Assembly: GCA_030068145.1 (NCBI GenBank)
Contig: JAPJBO010000459.1
Location: 1-64,000, forward strand
DNA: 64,000 nucleotides
Reading direction: 5' to 3'
Source of the DNA: Diplonema papillatum
Lineage: Eukaryota; Euglenozoa; Diplonemea; Diplonemida; Diplonemidae
The translations under genes and the position numbers were made by a program. Every line of letters starts with the position of its first letter. Within the stretch, counting starts at the first letter, position 1. The notes under the pieces were generated by a model. That model did no database searches and had not been told where the DNA came from. It saw nothing but the letters and a program-made list of their open reading frames with translations. Of this stretch, positions 43,901-54,492 are shown in pieces.

Positions 43901-44439
43901 GCCTCCCCTAACGGGTCCGGAATCACCCCAGGACCCTCCAAGTTGTCGACTTCGCCCGATTCCGGCTGGAAGACGTACAACTGCGCGCCATTCGGGACCG
44001 TTTTCGTGTCCCTGACCTCCGTCCATCGCCGGCTGCTCGAATGGTACCGGTGGATTTGATCCGCGCGGAACACGCCCGGGTCTGGCGGTGAGGATGCGTC
44101 GCGCCTCGCTATCCTAGCGGACGTCGCGTCTTTCGGGTTGATGCCCCAGGCAGCGATGGACCGGCTCCTGCAGGCTTGAAACTCGCGCGTGAAGTGCCAT
44201 TCGACGACGGCGATCAGCTCTTCGAGGGTGGGGCGGCCGTCGTTGCACAGGGCTTGGGAAGAGGCAGGATCCCCGGTGGAGAGGTCGTGCTGGCTCTGGC
44301 TGCGGGAGAGCGGGTGGTGGTCGGGGCGGAAGGCGAAGCGGACGTTCCGCTTGCGGCCGTGCACGTCGGCCGCGACGTTCACGCGGTACTTCCGCTGCGC
44401 AGCCTGGTCGCCAACGCCAAGACTGATGCCCCCGCCCAT
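31998..44439 (-). CDS. Giant EF-hand repeat protein, in three frames
   Basis: From ATG 44,439 to stop 31,998, about 4,150 codons with no evident intron. Two single-base frame changes split it: at the C8 run 42,972-42,979 (one more G on the coding strand restores frame) and near 38,392-38,397 (one base missing in a repeat unit). The start MGGGIS fits an N-myristoylation signal. Residues ~1-480 are mostly unique, with one canonical loop (DADGTGLVDRAE). About 35 more canonical EF-hand loops follow, typically DRDGSGRITRDE, each in an 82-88-residue unit W..LSKG..A.R.DIR.LL...GL.WDR.TVG.LFDELDRDGSGR.TRDEW.RFC. The unit looks like a degenerate plus a true EF-hand. The last ~350 residues are diverged units and a unique end. 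Likely a cytosolic or membrane-attached Ca2+-binding protein. No family name is assigned. Confidence 0.8.
34870..37440 (-). repeat. Y-class EF-hand units: ten copies, 264-bp period
   Basis: Within the EF-hand gene, ten 88-residue units share SYHALRRDIRDLLLDSGLRW and FDEVDVDGSGRISKNEW-type loops. The 264-bp spacing is exact across 35,413, 35,677, 35,941, 36,205 and 36,469. The flanking units are a second class (SFARRSDIRELLMENGLPW). Antisense frames stay open here because of the repeat and are not genes. Confidence 0.85.
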
Positions 44440-44516
44440 GCGGCGCGCGCCGCAACTCTCTTCTCGCGCGCTTCTCTCCTCTCTACCACACCCAACCGCC
44501 GGCCCTTTGGTCCCCT

Positions 44517-44649
44517 TGGTGTGGTGTGGTGTGGTGTGGTGTGGTGTGGTGTGGTGTGGTGTGGTGTGGTGTGGTGTGGTGTGGTGTGGTGTGGTGTGGT
44601 GTGGTGTGGTGTGGTGTGGTGTGGTGTGGTGTGGTGTGGTGTGGTGTGG
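44517..44649. repeat. (GGTGT)n microsatellite upstream of the EF-hand gene
   Basis: About 26 near-perfect GGTGT units. It ends 78 bp before the EF-hand start codon on the minus strand. Not a telomere-type repeat. Confidence 0.95.
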
Positions 44650-44861
44650 AATTGAATAATGGGAACACCTGACGCGGAGTATAGCCCAGGTTCCCAGCCA
44701 CGTTACGTTACGGCTGAAGCTCCTGCCGGCTGCTCGTTGTGGCCACCCGCTGTTCGGCCTTGTAACCTAGATTGGTCCAGGCTCCCTGCTTCGTGCCCCG
44801 GGTGATGCTGGTTGCAGACGCCTCCTTTTACACGTGGTGTGGTGTGGTGTTGGGCCCAACG

Positions 44862-45640
44862 CTACTGGCTGTACTCTCTCTCTCTATCTCGCCATCGTTG
44901 GACGCCACGCGATACTGGATGTACTCTCTGGTTATCGCGCTGTCGCTGGGACGCCACGCTGCTGGATGTACTCTCTGTTTGCTCTCACTATCGCTGGGCA
45001 TCTGAGCGGCGGAGATCAGATTCCCACAGTGCCGAGACGACGGACCTGACACCATGCTACTGGCTGTACTGTTTGCTCATCCTGCTAACGTGGGGCACCA
45101 TGTGCTCACGGGTTGTCTTGTTATCGCTGGACATCTGGGCGGTGGAGATCAGATCCCCACAGTGCCAACACGACGGACCTGACACCATGATACTGGCTGT
45201 ACTGGTTGCTCATCCTGCTAACGTGGGGCACCGTGTGCTCACGGTTTGTCTCGCTATCGCTGGACATGTGGGCGGTGGAGATGAGATTCCCTCAGTGCCA
45301 AAACGACGAACCTGCCACCATGTTACTGGCTGTCTCATCCTGCTAACGCGGGGCCATGTGCTCACTGCTTGCCTCGCAATCGCTGGACATCTGGCGGTGG
45401 AGACTAGGTCCCCACAGTGCCAAGACGACGGACCTGACACCATGCTACTGGCTGTACTCTCTGCTCATCCCGCTAACGTGGGACACGGTGTGGTGTGCGC
45501 ATTGCTTGCCTCGCTAATCGCTGGACATCTAGGCGGTGGAGTCGGGTACCCACAGCCAAGACGGCGGACTTGTCTCACCTTAGTACTGCCGGTACCCTCT
45601 GCTGGGCTCGTTATCGCTGGATGTCTGGGCACAGTGAAAC
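44862..45640. repeat. Minisatellite of about 133-bp units
   Basis: The start of the unit, near G(C/A/T)TACTGGCTG, recurs at 45,056, 45,189, 45,322 and 45,444, with ATCGCTGGACATCTGGGCGG in each unit. Shorter irregular units lie at 44,862-45,000. Open frames here are by-products. Confidence 0.8.
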
Positions 45641-46349
45641 CGTCCAACTTCTGATGTCTCTGCCTGAGGGTCTGCGGTGTCGAGCCTTGATGCGTCCCGG
45701 TAGGGGAAACAAAGGAAGGAAAGCAAGAAAAACGGTAGGATGGGCGCTCGGGAAGACTCGCGAAGCGGGAAAGGACTGCGTGGTTTTGAACGGGGGGTGT
45801 ACAGCAATTCGCAGGGTTTCCACAGGAGGGCGGGAACTCTCTCACAGGTACATTTCCGGAAGGTAGGGCCGTTGCACCGAGAAACAAAGCAACCGAACGA
45901 TCAGCATCAACTGATCAATGATAACGGTGACGATAAGGCAATATTGTTGTGTTTCGTGTGTAGCGTTTGAACCTTTTCTGGGGAGGGGTTTTCTGTGTGA
46001 GCACTTCTTCGTTGGCTTCGTTTCACGTTTCATGTGCACCGTTGTTCCGGAAAATTGTACTCTTTTAAAAAAAGGGGATTTATAGTAACAAGCGCGTTTG
46101 TCGTTATTGAAAGACAGCCGTTGACAGCGCGACTGTGCAAGTAGCTTCAACCAGGTCTCGCAACATGCCGAGTGTGCGCGCACACGGGAAGGCATCGACA
46201 CCTCGACGCGCCTGGGGGCGAGGTATGCGATGAAAAGCACGGAAGGGGAAAGGGAAGAGCTATCAAATTCGCGAGCGCAAGCACCCTCCGGCTCAGCTTT
46301 TTTTGCACGTGTGGCTCAGTGCTCCCGCTAACGTCACTTTAGGTTTGGG
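45641..46349. other. Spacer with repeat R9
   Basis: 45,885-46,060 (GATCAGCATCAACTGATCAA, TTCGTTGGCTTCGTTT) is repeated at 49,400-49,600. No gene. Confidence 0.45.
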
Positions 46350-46500
46350 GGAAAATCTTAGTTTCGTGTTCAGGCGCTACTTGCCTCTCCTGTGTTTGAT
46401 GCTAGCATCAAGTCTTCTTCGCGGAATGCAGAGTCTTATTTTGTGTTCTTTTCTTTCTTTCGTTGTCGACAACTTCTTTTTTCTCCTTCTACTTTCTTTG
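46350..46500 (+). repeat. Dispersed repeat R8, second copy
   Basis: Near-identical to 24,185-24,330. Confidence 0.75.
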
Positions 46501-46559
46501 GGGCAGACTATTTTTTATTTTTTGATCCGCGTCCCCCGACCCCTGAAAATCTTTCCGCG

Positions 46560-46940
46560 CGCGCGCGCAAAAAAAAAAAAAGGGGGGGGGGGCAGTGCTG
46601 ATACTAAGCCTGAGACCCAAAACGAAGTTGCTAACCCTGGGTGGGGCCCCCCCCCCTCCCCCACCCCCCCCCCCCCCCCCCCCCTCCTGGTGCAACCCAC
46701 TGTGGACCTACTGTGGGACCCACCTTAGCTAAATTCTCTAAGGTGAAATGGTGGAAAAAGTGGGTCAAAATCTTTTTTTTTCGAGTGCTTTTTTGGGAGG
46801 ATTTGGGCCAAAAAAAAATTTTTTTTTTCTTGGTCGCTGCTGAGGAAACCACCTTAGAGCGGTCACCACCCTGCTGCACACAGGCCCTGCAGGAGGGGGG
46901 GGGGGGGGGGGGGGTGTTTAGGGGGGGGGGGGGCAGGGGT
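46560..46940. repeat. Poly-C/poly-G-bounded element, second copy
   Basis: (CG)n, A and G runs are followed by long C runs (about 46,648-46,684), an interior matching 11,975-12,262 (AAGGTGAAATGG, GGCCAAAAAAAAATTTTTT, ACCACCTTAGAG), then long G runs (about 46,896-46,935). Confidence 0.55.
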
Positions 46941-47184
46941 GGAAACTGAATCTGGCCCGTCTGGGTTTTGGGTTTTATGTTTCCTGGGGGGGGTGGCTTG
47001 TCCAGGACACCAGCGTTTGTACTTAGAAGAATTCGAGGCCCACCTCACGGATTTTGTGAAAGTTTGAAGAATGGGGGGTCCGGGGGGGCAAGCCCCCCGG
47101 CCGGACGGTACGGTACGCCAAGGTACGCCTTCGGCGTTTTTTCGCGTTGATCTTCGGAAACCCAGTGCTTCTAGTGGTTGTCCC
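46941..47184. other. Spacer before SINE copy III
   Basis: G-rich (CCGGGGGGCAAGCCCCCCGG, echoed at 48,303-48,322). No gene. Confidence 0.35.
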
Positions 47185-47515
47185 GAAAAGTACATTTGCG
47201 CCGGTAAAGACCGGCGCCCAGCGAGACTAGAGGCAGCAGTTAAAGTAAAGGGCACATTAGACCTGAAAACCAACAAACCCCGAAAAATCATTATCGACCG
47301 GAAAAGTGTCCTCGGCCGGGTTCGAACCGGGGTCTTCAAGCCCCGAAGACGTGCACCGTTCACTCTGCCATTGCGGTACCAGTTCCAAGGGGGGAAAACT
47401 TCCTAAGGAGACCCTTTACGAACGACACTATAAAAAAGTGCCCCCGGGCTTCGCCCGCAGACCCCCTAAAAAGTGGGGTTGGCTCGATAGAGCTATTAGC
47501 ATACCTCTAGTCTCG
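47185..47515 (-). repeat. tRNA-derived SINE-like repeat, copy III
   Basis: On the minus strand an A-box-like TGGCAGAGTGAAC (47,370-47,358) and a B-box GGTTCGAACC (47,328-47,319) are present, then a body with TTTTCCGGTCG. A leader with CCAACCCCACTTTTTAGGGG (about 47,500-47,460) matches copy I. The anticodon-arm region has no normal anticodon loop, so this is not a working tRNA. Confidence 0.7.
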
Positions 47516-47767
47516 GACTATACAATATATTACAGTATGTGGCATAAATTTGCGGGAATATCAAAATACAATCATTCCCCGCAAGTTACCCCTCCGAACT
47601 TTCAACTCGTATGGGATAGCCGGAATATTCAACATTATCTATCATCAGACGCAGAGTATGCTTGCGGACAACGTCCCGAATGGCAAGACAAGGAAAGAAA
47701 CTCCGAAGCTGTGCTTTCAGTTTTCCCCAGTTCCATGTAACCTCAATGTAACCAGCCAAATTCAACA

Positions 47768-48165
47768 AGTGGTTACAGCGGTAACATCCCGGTTACAGAC
47801 TGGTTACACCCGGTTACAGACTGGTTACACTCGGTTACAGTGGTTGCATGCTGGTTACAAGTGGTTACAGCGGTTACATCCCGGTTACAGACTGGTTACA
47901 CTCGGTTACAGTGGTTACATGCTGGTTACAAGTGGTTACAGCGGTTACATCCCGGTTACAGACTGGTTACACTCGGTTACAGTGGTTACATGCTGGTTAC
48001 AAGTGGTTACAGTGGTTACATCCCGGTTACAGACTGGTTACACTCGGTTACAGTGGTTACATGCTGGTTACAAGTGGTTACAGCGGTAACATCCCGGTTA
48101 CAGACTGGTTACACCCGGTTTCAGTGGTTACAGACTGGTTACGCACTAGTTAAACTCGGTTACAG
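47768..48165 (+). repeat. GGTTACA array with a 71-bp higher-order unit
   Basis: Runs of ~10-bp monomers sharing GGTTACA are arranged in units of seven. GCTGG recurs at 47,850, 47,921, 47,992 and 48,063, an exact 71-bp spacing. All three plus frames stay open (YTRLQWLHAGYKWLQ-type), which is a repeat artefact. Confidence 0.9.
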
Positions 48166-49399
48166 GTCTCGTTGGTGGGGGACTCGAAACTAAGAAATAC
48201 GAGTGTGAGAAGGTTCGTAAAGCTTCACAGATTCCCTCGGAAATCCGTGAAGCTTGAGGTTTTTCACCGCACGATCTGTGTCGCTGTACCGTACCGTTCG
48301 GCCGGGGGGCGGTGCCCCCCGGATCCCCCCCTCTTATTTGGAAGGATTGGTGCAAAGAAAAGCCGGGCTTCGCCCGTTTAAATTCGGAGGTCTGTATACA
48401 AGATCGGGAAAAAGGACCAGCCGCCCAGTAGTGGCTGGCAACCAAATACTAGGTGTCTGGTGACCTTGGGTTTTGGGTTTTGTGTTTCCATCTATGGGGG
48501 GGGGGGGGTACCCACCCACCCCTCGTTGCCGTCCGGCTGACAACGATGCCGAGTTTAGGGGCCTTAGCATCAGCACTGCGGGGGGGGGAAATCTTAGTTT
48601 CGTGTTCAGGCGCTACTTGCCTCTCATGTGTTTGATGCTATGGGGGGGGGGTATTTTTTTTGTATAAGCACCAGTGCTCCGATAACCGCACTTTTGGTGA
48701 GGAATTCAAACCCCTGCTTTTGGGCTTTTTTTTGCGCTCCAGCCCTTGTGGCAGCCCCAGACTTCTGCCCGCCAGCCCACCATGCCCATGCAGTGCTTTG
48801 GCTAAACGATACCACCAACGGGAAAAAGGCGAGGAATTCCTCATGAGGATTTTCGTCACCCCCTTTTTTCGAGCCTCTTTCTTTTTTTGAGGAATTCCTC
48901 GCACTTTTTCGCTAGCGGGAGCACGGGGTGTGGAGTGCAGGCCGTGGCCACGAACGCACCTTTTTTGGCCGGTGGCGTTGCAAATTTGCGATTGTTGCTG
49001 GATTGGATTAAGCGGTGAAGAGGGTGCAACCAATGACCTCACCCATCGCTTGTGAACTCGTCGTGGCCCTGGCCCTCCGCCGGCGGAAGTCAGTCTCGCA
49101 ACGCAATGACTGCAAATATTGCGGTTTTCGACTGACTAGTCTTGGCTTCAAGGCGGTCAACGGGGGGTGCGCCAACGACCTCACCCAGCATACCACACCT
49201 GCCGGCCGGGTCTGAGTTTGGATGAAAATGCAAAGAATCTGTGGAGATAATCTGCATCGATCAGTCTGAGAGCGTTGGTCCGCAAAGACTTCTTGTCTCT
49301 TGGCGCCACTCACCCAGCACTTGACCGGGTGAGTCGAGGCAAATGGCGAGGCAAAACGTTGGGCAGGCGCCCTTTACAACAACAAAAAAGAGAACATTT
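48166..49399. other. Spacer with R8 fragment and G-rich tracts
   Basis: R8 piece at 48,585-48,645. AGGAATTCCTC blocks at 48,831 and 48,889. Paired copies of CCAACGACCTCACCCAGCAT-like sequence lie near 49,030 and 49,170. No supported gene. Confidence 0.35.
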
Positions 49400-49850
49400 C
49401 CGGAGTTGATAAACGAAGCAACGGACGATCAGCATCAACTGACCAAAGGTGATGAAAATGATAAGGCAAAAGTTTCTTGTTCTTCGCGTGTACAGGGTAT
49501 AAACCTCTCTGGGGGGGGGTTTTCCTGTATTGGCACTTTTTCGTTGGCTTCGTTTTCTCTTTCATGTGCAACCGTTGTTCCGGAAATGTTCCTGTCAGTA
49601 CAGATGTACTATTAAGAAATACTCGACGTAGCTGCTTCGACTCCGAATGGAAGGGTGGAAATATAGAGGTAAGGGGCAAATACAATACAAACACAATCTG
49701 ATTTGTTCTTCGCTTACACCACCGTGTGTTGTTTTCTCACTCAGGACTTTTGACCTGTTGTGTTTGTGTGATTTGTCGTGTAGGGGTAGACCCGCATGAC
49801 CTCACGTCCGTTCAACACGTGGTTCGGTAGTTACAGCACTTGGGATCCCT
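49400..49850. repeat. Dispersed repeats R9 and R10
   Basis: 49,400-49,600 matches 45,885-46,060. 49,610-49,850 contains, in inverted orientation, sequence from 16,145-16,320 (GACTCCGAATGGAAGG, CGCATGACCTCACGTCCGTT). Confidence 0.6.
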
Positions 49851-50589
49851 TCTGATCTTTGTCGGGCAGCATCGTCGAGCATTTCCTTTCAAGCTGGCGC
49901 TTATGAAAAAAAAAAGCGACCGTGCGTTCGGAGTTTCTCCCCCTCTCCCTCCCGACAACAGGTGACCTCCGCATCACTTCGCAAGAGGCGCTGAGCGTTT
50001 CCGGACCCGAGTCTGAACACGCAAGTGCCGGGAGTGCGCTCTGCAAGTGCTCGCTCGGTGATTACCCGCCAGGCCCCCTTTTCGGTATGTTTTCCGGCGC
50101 TGTCTCTATTCAGAGCTAAAGTTCGCTTGAGATTCCGGAAATATTCAAAGTCTCCTCGTCGTCGAATGGGTTCTTTTCAAAGCAAAATAAGGGGGAGTCG
50201 TTGTTATTTGAGCCAACTCACCTACCCCCTGATCGAGTGTAATCGAGCGTATTAGAGTGTAGTAGAGTGTAGTAGAGCGTTGTAGAGTGTGATCGAGATT
50301 GACACTAGTATTTTGGGTTCGACCACTGGTGGACCCCTGACTGGCCCATGGGCGACCATGTTGACCACTATCTGGCCCAAGACGTGCCAAGCATAAGCAT
50401 ACGAGGGACGGAACCCGCAGGCAAGTGGGCGATGTGCATATGAGACCGGAAGCTCTCGAGATGAAGATGTTCTAAATCATGGCAGCAAGCACGGGGACTG
50501 CAGGCGGGTTGGTGGCGAAAAGGGACAGAAAGATCTTCGAGCGACTGTGAGCAGCCTAGCAAGACGGGATGATGAATGATGAAGAAGCG
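49851..50589. other. Spacer with GTGTAATCGA-type short repeats
   Basis: 50,230-50,300 has short tandem units of (A/G)TCGAGTGTAAT. The same units recur at 52,296-52,325 and 52,840-52,872, each beside a C-rich TCACCTA/CCCCC block. No gene. Confidence 0.4.
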
Positions 50590-51063
50590 CTAAGTGATCG
50601 CAAAGGTCCTTGTCTGGCGACCGACCTTCCTTGAAAGGAAGGTCGGTAGCCAGACATTTTTGGACGGCTTTGTCAGCAAGGTGCAGGCGATGCACGGGCT
50701 CCATGATGACCTCGTCAACGGCCCCACAGGCGTACACTCACTAGCCGTCGTGAAGAGGCCTCTGTCTGTAACCACCTTTTTCATCCTTGGGAGCAGTGCA
50801 TCGCCAGGGAGATCGAACCCCAAGGCAAGGAGCGACTCTTGCAGCTTCTGAAAGTAATCCAGCACGTACTGGAGATACTTGGTTGTCGTTGCTGGATCCT
50901 TCTGCCGCACAAGTGCTGCAAACACAAGCCGCATCCTCCATCTCTGCTCCATCGTGTCCAGGTACGAGAACGTCAGGCAGAGGATATCTTTGCTCCCCGG
51001 AAGCTCTCCTGCATCCCCGGCAATGACGAAGTCACCACCCCCAAGCCGGAGCAGAAACTCCAT
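50480..51063 (-). pseudogene. Broken ORF of unknown family
   Basis: From 51,063 the minus frame reads GGGDFVIAGDAGELPGSKD, LDTMEQRWRMRLVFAALVRQ and KYLQYVLDYFQKLQESLLAL, which is convincingly protein-like. Near 50,720 the meaning passes to another frame (AVDEVIMEPVHRLHLADKAV), implying a frameshift. A 21-bp inverted repeat (50,611-50,631 and 50,636-50,656, one mismatch) lies inside. Probably a transposon-gene remnant. Confidence 0.4.
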
Positions 51064-51206
51064 GTCACCGAGGACAAGGTGCCTACCGAGCGCTCGGCGA
51101 ACACCCTATCGCCTGGAACTGGCCCGCACGGAATGCCTAAAGGCTCAAGTACTAACTGCGCTAAATTTAATATATGCGAGCTATTGCGAGATAGTGTGGT
51201 ACTCAT

Positions 51207-51950
51207 TTGCATGCAAATGACTCCCCACTGACGCAACAAGAAGACGCCGATGCTCTATCGAATCACGCGATGGATGAGGTTCAGAGACGAGCGACAGCCG
51301 AGTATCGGGACTCGGCGACCGCGAAATCGTACGCGATGAAGAGCGCGATGCGACGGCTGACGAGTATCGTGCAGACGCCGATTCACCCGGCGCTTGAGAT
51401 GCAAGTCAACGTCCTGACGTCTCTCGGAGGCGGGAACATGGCCGGACTCAACAAGAGACCACAAATAGCAAACCAGCAGGCGTTTGAAGCTGTGATGCGC
51501 GCCTACGAAGCCGCCGCACGAGAGCAGACGGCGAAGTAGGCCGGCGACAAGGTGCGAGCCGTACCGCAGGCTGGGCTCCGCAAAGCTGCAACACTGAATG
51601 GCAGTTTTCGACCGCAGACGCATTACCCGTCGGGATGGGAGCGCAAGCAGGCTCGATGGAATCACGAAGTCAAGCAGGAGAGACGAACTGCGCAGACTGA
51701 GCGCAAGACGTGCACCAAGGGCAGACCAGGACGTTGGGACCGTGCGAAGTCGAAGAAGGAGTCCAAAAGCGAAGCAACAACACCAACGCGGAAACGCAAC
51801 TCGAAGGCAGCCAAGCGGGCCTCCAGTGAAGTAACGAAGCTCATCCGAGTGTCCGATGAAACCCCTTGTCAATACCACCCAACGACTGCGACGCGCGTGC
51901 GAAATGTCGGACGCTAGCGTCTGTCAAGAGCATGCGTGACTCAGCCGTGT
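51207..51950 (+). pseudogene. Coding-like repeat copy paired with 20,470-20,990
   Basis: A 110-codon frame (51,207-51,539) reads DEVQRRATAEYRDSATAKSY ... QAFEAVMRAYEAAAREQTAK. After its stop a basic frame (RPQTHYPSGWERKQARW, KGRPGRWDRAKSKKESKSE) follows. The 51,470-51,670 portion corresponds to 20,590-20,800. The sequence just before (GTGTGGTACTCATTTGC) recurs at 59,349. Possibly a remnant of a mobile-element protein. Confidence 0.4.
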
Positions 51951-52377
51951 TTTAAAGGTGAGATGAGAGGCACCGGCTCACTCTGTCAAAGGACTATACT
52001 AACGCAACAAGAAGACGAGCTAATGCGAGATAGTGGTACCCGAGCCCGTACGCACTCGACAACCTGCTTCCGTGAGTCAGCCCGAACTTCCTGGTCTCCA
52101 GCTACACTGCCTGTCGCGGTCATTTTTTCAGACTAATATTCTTGTTTTTATTCCAATTTCAATATCCTGTCATCAGCACCTTTTTAGCCCCGGAAGAAGG
52201 TGCGTTAGTGGGCCCGTTGAACCGGCCTATCAAGATTGGCTGAGTGTCACGCCTTTAATCAATTACTGCAGTACCCCCCCAATTCACCCAAATGTTGATC
52301 GAGTGTAATCGAGCGTAATCGTTTTGGATTAGAATGCAAAGAATCTGTGGCGATAATCTGCATCGCCGACTGCGCGG

Positions 52378-52853
52378 TTATCTCTTCGCACGTGAAGTGT
52401 CATGCTTTCGCCTCTTTAGCTCGTCTTGATCGTCGCGCTCAGGCGCGCGTTTGGTGCTTCGCTTCTTCTTCGATTGCTCGTCGAGGTTCATCGGTTGCGC
52501 GTCGACTTCTGCTTTTTCTCGGCGCCTGGGCGATGGTCGTGGCGCATCGACGCGTCCTTTGCGTCTTTTCGGTACCGGCTCCGCCGCGGAGTCTGGTTGC
52601 CGCTTCTTCGCTGGCGTTGGCGCCGTCTTCCCGACCTTCGCTGCTGATTTCGGCGTTGATGTTGCGGGTCCTCGCTCGTCTTCCTCTGCTTCCGGCAGAA
52701 CGAGCACCACGTTCTCACGTTTCGCCTGTCTCGGCGCTGGCGCGGGACCCTCCGGCTCTGCCTTCCTCTTCTTCGCCGTTGTTTCTTCACCTCTCGCCAC
52801 GGCCGCCCGGTGGTGCCCTTTCCTGCAGCAGTGCCAGCAGTGTAATCGAGTGT
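52378..52853 (-). CDS. Basic nuclear-type protein, C-terminal exon
   Basis: From an acceptor-like CTGCTGCAG near 52,830 the minus frame runs to a stop at 52,378. It reads CWHCCRKGHHRAAV (like a CCHC knuckle but lacking the last Cys), then about 130 residues rich in Lys, Arg, Pro and Glu with several nuclear-localisation-like runs (AKKRKAEPEGP, PVPKRRKGRVD, SKKKRSTKRAPERDD). Upstream the frame is made of dispersed repeats. It could be a chromatin or RNA-binding protein, or a gag-like remnant. Confidence 0.35.
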
Positions 52854-53569
52854 AATCGACGCGTAATCGAGCTAAAGTCACTTTCAGGGGGGCTAGGTGA
52901 ATTGGCTCATTATTGGTGCTGGTTTTGAGGGATAAGGAAAAGGTAAGAAATCTTTTTGCGGTTGTCTCCGCTGGTTTGGTAGTCCGTGCTACCTCAAAAT
53001 AAGGGGGAGGGGGTAAGGTTTCGTTGGTGAGCACTTTCACTCCTACACGGTGGAGTCCAGCCTCAGAAGCTGGAGTCAAAGCTGGAGTTAAAGGGCGGTG
53101 CCACTGCCGCTTTTCGGGTATGGGGTTCCACGCGTTGGTTGTGGCACACTCGCTGTGTTCGGATGTGACTTGAGCGCACCCTCTTTAGCTCTAGCTTCTG
53201 AGGCCCGACCTCGCCGCGTATCATCGTTTTTCTATTGGTACAGTGAACGACCGCTCGGAACTCCGGGAATTTCGACAACTTTTGGGTATTCGTGTGCAAG
53301 CCCCTAAACTGCGAGATCTGCCCGATCGAACGTTGTCGAGCTTGTAGCCTGGGTTGGAATGCAAATAATCTGTGGCGATACGGTCAATGACCACAGGCCG
53401 GTGCATGAATGCATGAACCAAACGCTGCGCTGCAAAACAACACTAGCGTGCTCAGTTTGTGAGTTGTCGAACTGCCGAAGCAGCCAACCGGAGACAGCGG
53501 AGAGGCCAAAGGGGCAGGTCTTGCCTATTTTATTCTGCTTGTTCAAGAAGAAAAAGAAGAAGAAAAAAA
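52854..53569. other. Spacer, no gene recognised
   Basis: It contains the third GTGTAATCGA block and a CTGTGGCGATA(A) motif shared with 52,349 and 49,241. No supported exon. Confidence 0.35.
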
Positions 53570-53845
53570 AGGCCGTTCCTGGTCCAGGAACGTGACGGTC
53601 AAACACAGCTTGCAAAGCTTGAGTCGGAGGCAGCACAGTGCCACAACCCCGTCCGCTTTGCCCTGTGGCTCACCGTCTCGACGAGCTTGTGTTCAGCGCG
53701 AGCGCCAAGCCCCAAGGTGCGCCACGCCTTGATGATTTAGTTTGGGAAATCGGTAGCCACTTGACCCGTAGGCCCGTGGCTCTGCAGTACCGCCGAACAC
53801 GTGAAGCTTGGCTCCCGTGTAGCAGGCTTTCCCTGGTACCAAATC
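53570..53845 (-). repeat. Dispersed repeat R3, inverted copy
   Basis: Reverse complement of 11,395-11,675, next to an A-rich tail (about 53,550-53,572). Confidence 0.8.
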
Positions 53846-54218
53846 TGCTTGTTAAAAAAAAAAAGCAACGAATGCACTCGTGCCGGTTGAGCACAAGGAG
53901 GATATGGACGACATGGGTTTTACAGGCAAGAATCCCGATGCTGGCGCGTATCAGGCCTTCTGCTCAATGGAAACACATGTAAATTAGGAAAGAAGAAGCA
54001 CTTGAGTTGTTGTTGGCTGCGTCCGAAGGATGCAGGTGCATCACTGGGGATGTCTTAGCTTTACTAGGGCCCCGTACACGGGAAAAACGAACTGGTAGTG
54101 TTAAAAGGGGACGAGAGAGAGAGAGAGAGAGAATGCTCAGACCCCGCAGAGGTCAGGAGACGGCGTAAGGGTGATGCTGTCCCTCCTTTGGGTGGTCTTT
54201 TTTCTTGTATTGTATATC
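53846..54218. other. Spacer with GA microsatellite
   Basis: (GA)n at 54,111-54,131. No gene seen. Confidence 0.4.
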
Positions 54219-54427
54219 ACCTGCTTTGTAGGAGACACTTGAGGAGGCTGCCAGTTGCGAGATCTCAAAGAAGGTCAATGTGTCGCTGTAGCCCAGGTAA
54301 ATCTCGGTTTAGTGGCGGGCGTAAGCGTTCAACAAGAAAAGACCCACTTTGTAGTTGGATTTTTATCTTCCCCCTCCCTCCAGCCTTCGTCGAAATGAGC
54401 ACAAGGCTGGCCCTCAAGTATTTCCGG
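54219..54427 (-). repeat. Dispersed repeat R1, inverted copy
   Basis: Reverse complement of the R1 unit, diverged (GTGGCGGGCGTAAGCGTTCA conserved). Confidence 0.75.
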
Positions 54428-54492
54428 CAGAAGTTTTCGCAGAACTGCGGTCAGAAATATCTGGCCGCCAGCATGAGCTGAGCACACGGCGC

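Noticed and set aside
44517-44649. Telomeric repeat
   Set aside because: GGTGT units do not match known telomere types and the array is internal, directly upstream of a gene.
47300-47375. Functional tRNA gene on the minus strand
   Set aside because: A- and B-boxes are present, but no 7-nt anticodon loop with T33 and no full acceptor stem can be drawn; SINE-like copies share the flanks.
47550-48193. Tyr/Leu/Gln-rich ORFs
   Set aside because: Translation of the GGTTACA array in different frames; a repeat artefact.
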